From Oscillospiraceae bacterium (GTDB lineage: Bacteria; Bacillota; Clostridia; Oscillospirales; Oscillospiraceae), in NCBI GenBank assembly GCA_009785655.1, contig WQVW01000058.1, forward strand, positions 1 through 8,464: DNA of 8,464 nt, given 5' to 3'. The notes under the pieces were generated by a model, which worked only from the letters and a program-made list of their open reading frames with translations, made no database searches and was not told where the DNA came from. Both the position numbers and the translations under genes were made by a program. Every line of letters starts with the position of its first letter. The stretch's first letter is position 1. Of the stretch, positions 6,920 through 8,464 are shown piece by piece.

Positions 6920-6949
6920 AGTAGCAATTATTGAATAGAGGTGTCAATT

Positions 6950-7093
6950 ATGCCAAATTATGAAAAAATGTACACAGAAGCCTTCAATGCCTTGACAGAT
7001 GCGGAACGTATGATCACCCAAGCCGCCAAAATAATCAAAACGGCGCAGCAACAGTGTGAAGAGATATTTTTAGCCGGGGATGACACGGAATAA
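6950..7093 (+). CDS. 47-residue predicted helical protein, function unknown
   Basis: The ORF begins at the ATG at 6950, with GAGGTG six bases upstream and a TTGACA promoter further up, which makes it a credible gene despite its length. The product (MPNYEKMYTEAFNALTDAER...) is predicted almost entirely alpha-helical, acidic at the C-terminus (LAGDDTE), with a single cysteine. From memory it recalls a group of short clostridial proteins with an N-terminal NYEK-Y--FN-LTDA pattern and an AQ---EE end, all uncharacterised. It is transcribed divergently from the RHH gene across a 103-base shared control region, and is followed by a hairpin at 7102-7121. No toxin, membrane or enzymatic motif is visible. 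Confidence 0.7.
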   Translation: MPNYEKMYTEAFNALTDAERMITQAAKIIKTAQQQCEEIFLAGDDTE

Positions 7094-7101
7094 TCCCGTA
7101 A

Positions 7102-7130
7102 GGGCGACGTCCTCGACGCCCTGTTATTAT
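7102..7130 (+). terminator. Likely terminator after the 47-aa ORF
   Basis: An 8-bp stem with one A-A mismatch (7102-7109 with 7114-7121, loop TCCT) begins nine bases after the stop codon and is followed by TGTTATTAT. The stem with its TCCT loop and the preceding GTAAGGG resemble the head of repeat copy 1 read from 2177, so it seems to be a repeat doing a terminator's job. Confidence 0.5.
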
Positions 7131-7134
7131 GCGA

Positions 7135-7265
7135 CAAAACACCCGGCTCTGCGGAGCCACCCTCTTTACTAAAGAGGGCAAGGACGGGGATTTTTAAGGC
7201 AACCCCGTCTCTCGTCTCCAGCCCTCTACGTCCCGAGGGTGCCGACGCAGTCGGCGGGTGTTTTG
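7135..7265. repeat. 131-bp nested inverted-repeat element with hairpins
   Basis: The ends are perfect 10-base inverted repeats CAAAACACCC (7135-7144) and GGGTGTTTTG (7256-7265). Further inward AGAGGGC (7173-7179) pairs with GCCCTCT (7221-7227) and GACGGGG (7183-7189) with CCCCGTC (7203-7209). Local hairpins are GGCTC-TGCG-GAGCC (7145-7158), CCCTCTTT-ACT-AAAGAGGG (7160-7178) and GCCGAC-GCA-GTCGGC (7241-7255). The right end (7229-7265) is an inverted copy of 2121-2158. It has no coding capacity, and fills the gap between the convergent 47-aa ORF and the LRR-SLH gene, where it probably also stops transcription from both sides. Confidence 0.75.
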
Positions 7266-7284
7266 CAAAGCCACAACAACATCG

Positions 7285-8464
7285 TCAAAAAGTATCCATA
7301 CGCATGGCCAAACGCACAAGTATGGCGGTAATCTCTGCCCTTGTCACCGTGCCGCGCGGGTCAAACGCGCCGTCGGCACGGCCTTGGATGATCCCCAGGG
7401 TGTACGCCCAGCTCACCGCATCGAACGCCCAAGCAGATATGCTGTCCGTGTCGGTGAATGTGATTTCCGCCAGTGCTATTTCTTCTGAAAACGCCCACCA
7501 CCAGGCGTCGGTTATATAGTTGTAAAGCATCACCGCCAGCTGCTCCCGCGTGACCGGACTGTGCGGCGCGAAGTTGCCGCCGCCGGTTCCCTGGATAATC
7601 CCACGGCGGTACGCCCATTGTACCGCTTCAAAATACAGCCACCAATCCGGCGGGGCAACGTCATGGAATGCCGGCGTGTCGGCCATGCGTATACCGTCCA
7701 GCTCGGCCAGCGTCCTGACAAACGCGCCCCGGGTCATCACGTCACGCGGCGCAAACATGTCACCGTCTTGGAAAAGCCCCATAATTACGGCGGCATTTAC
7801 ATAGTCGTGGAACCAGTCATCGTGGGTCACGTCTGTAAAATTATGCACAACCGGGAACATTGACAGCGGAAACCCGTCATCCGTCCGCTGCGGCCAGAAC
7901 CGGAAGTTGCCGGACTCTATAAACTCAAGCGTCAGCCCGATTTCCTGCCAGCCGATCACATCGTCCAGGCTTTCTATGTAGTTTAAGGTAACGTCCAGCA
8001 ATATAAGCTGCGGATTGTTTGACACGTCCAAGCCGGTCAGCTTGTTGTTGCTCAGTTCAAGCCAGATCAAGTTCGGGTTATTCGACACATCCAGTGCCGC
8101 AATGTGCGTGCTTTCAATCACAACATCGACCAAAAACGGATTATTTGAAATATCCAATGCGGCGAGATTGCTTTCTTCAATCCAAATCTCTGCCAAGTTT
8201 GGGTTATTCGACAAATTTAAACTCGTCATGTTGGTTCTATAGAACCAACTTTCACGTAAATGGGGGCTGTTTGATAAGTCCACGTCGGCAAGCTCACTCT
8301 CATAGATTGAGAGATACCGCAACCCCGTAAAAAACTCAATCCCGGCAAGACTCGTGGCATCCCAGACGCGGAGTTCTGTGACATCCGCCACATCGGTATG
8401 ATAAATCGGCCCTTCCTCTATGCCTGTCTCCCAACGGACGTCCGCCAGAAAAAACTCACACTCA
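7285..8464 (-). CDS. LRR surface protein with three SLH domains (5' end outside window)
   Basis: The visible 392 residues are the C-terminal part of an exported cell-surface protein; the frame is open to the window edge, so the start and signal peptide lie outside. An LRR domain comes first, with repeats of exactly 21 residues of the type L-x2-LDVSNNP-x-L. Then come three SLH domains: FTDVTHDDWFHDYVNAAV..., FHDVAPPDWWLYFEAVQWAY... and FTDTDSISAWAFDAVSWAY.... Each has the G(L/I)(F/I)QG and FxP...(V/M)TR signatures. SLH triplets bind pyruvylated secondary cell-wall polysaccharide, so this protein is held non-covalently on the wall with its LRR domain exposed, probably for binding another protein or a glycan. 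The second and third SLH repeats are complete. A GTG at 8391 is in frame but is unlikely to be the start, since LRR-like sequence continues upstream of it. Confidence 0.92.
   Translation of the reverse strand, partial: ECEFFLADVRWETGIEEGPIYHTDVADVTELRVWDATSLAGIEFFTGLRYLSIYESELADVDLSNSPHLRESWFYRTNMTSLNLSNNPNLAEIWIEESNLAALDISNNPFLVDVVIESTHIAALDVSNNPNLIWLELSNNKLTGLDVSNNPQLILLDVTLNYIESLDDVIGWQEIGLTLEFIESGNFRFWPQRTDDGFPLSMFPVVHNFTDVTHDDWFHDYVNAAVIMGLFQDGDMFAPRDVMTRGAFVRTLAELDGIRMADTPAFHDVAPPDWWLYFEAVQWAYRRGIIQGTGGGNFAPHSPVTREQLAVMLYNYITDAWWWAFSEEIALAEITFTDTDSISAWAFDAVSWAYTLGIIQGRADGAFDPRGTVTRAEITAILVRLAMRMDTF
8012..8275 (-). repeat. 63-bp tandem coding repeats (LRR units)
   Basis: The block GGRTTRTTYGA (plus-strand reading) starts at 8012, 8075, 8138 and 8201, with a weaker copy at 8264. 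The steps are exactly 63 bases, i.e. 21 codons. The block encodes SNNP of each leucine-rich unit. The regular period shows duplication of a single unit; bases between the blocks have diverged, so it is not recent slippage. Confidence 0.85.
8230..8249. repeat. Perfect 20-bp palindrome inside the LRR coding region
   Basis: The half-site GTTGGTTCTA (8230-8239) is followed immediately by its exact reverse complement with no spacer. It encodes part of the segment SWFYRTNMTS, where the LRR consensus is locally disturbed. It may be chance. Confidence 0.6.

Larger units (their letters stand above)
6866..6922. promoter_or_regulatory. Candidate RHH operator: phased AAGTAG repeats
   Basis: AAGTAG occurs at 6866-6871, 6906-6911 and 6916-6921, with starts 40 and 10 bases apart, so all three face the same side of the helix. 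The last two extend to AAGTAGT. An inverted arm TACTT (6899-6903) mirrors AAGTA (6906-6910) around CC. The sites surround and overlap the plus-strand promoter at 6891-6919. RHH dimers typically bind arrayed 5-8 bp half-sites; that this RHH binds here is inference. Confidence 0.5.

Noticed and set aside
6688..7093. RHH gene and 47-aa ORF as a toxin-antitoxin pair
   Set aside because: The genes are divergent, not cotranscribed, and the 47-aa product shows no RelE, MazF, Fic or membrane-toxin feature. A regulatory pair is kept as the milder reading.
7135..7265. Insertion sequence remnant
   Set aside because: Terminal inverted repeats exist but there is no transposase fragment in any frame and no visible target duplication. 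Only a MITE-like structure can be claimed.
8012..8275. Regular 63-bp spacing considered as a CRISPR array
   Set aside because: The repeats are in frame within a leucine-rich coding region, are degenerate, and have a 21-codon period. They encode SNNP motifs.

Overview
The window looks like a chromosomal segment of a Gram-positive, Clostridia-type bacterium, with the Oscillospiraceae/Eubacteriales as my best guess. The basis is strong GGAGG ribosome binding sites, a recD2-comF-mreB gene order I associate with Clostridia, and a cell-wall protein with three C-terminal SLH domains and 21-residue leucine-rich repeats. No taxon can be assigned from sequence alone. I see no rRNA, tRNA, CRISPR array or transposase.

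Layout, left to right. A bidirectional hairpin terminator (68-112) follows the minus-strand gene htpG (chaperone Hsp90, 120-2039). A fused repeat that may also act as a terminator (2121-2178) separates htpG from an upstream minus-strand cluster. In transcription order the cluster is: a 52-aa ribbon-helix-helix (RHH) regulator (6844-6688), a small membrane-anchored protein (6636-6283), recD2 (6295-4103), a comF-type phosphoribosyltransferase (3938-3258) and an mreB/mbl-type actin homologue (3203-2175). The membrane protein and recD2 overlap by 13 bases. A 108-bp nested inverted-repeat element (3977-4084) lies between recD2 and comF. On the plus strand, divergent from the RHH gene, is a 47-aa ORF (6950-7093). 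Neither the RHH gene nor this ORF is long enough for routine ORF calling. Region 7094-7284 is filled by a repeat-rich, hairpin-rich element. The right end carries the C-terminal 392 residues of an LRR-SLH surface protein on the minus strand, whose start lies outside the window.

Functionally the cluster joins DNA repair/recombination (RecD2), a competence-type phosphoribosyltransferase (ComF) and cell shape (MreB). The RHH protein is a plausible local autoregulator. The region between it and the 47-aa ORF holds AAGTAG motifs starting at 6866, 6906 and 6916, i.e. 40 and 10 bases apart, on the same face of the helix.

The most distinctive non-coding signal is a family of short palindromic repeats with two signatures. 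One is a GTAGGGGCG-like head; the other is a CAAAACACCC-stem-loop-ACCCTC module. They sit at 2121-2178, 3977-4084 and 7099-7265. The stem-loop of the second module changes sequence between copies while keeping its pairing, and in copy 1 the repeat supplies the mreB stop codon.
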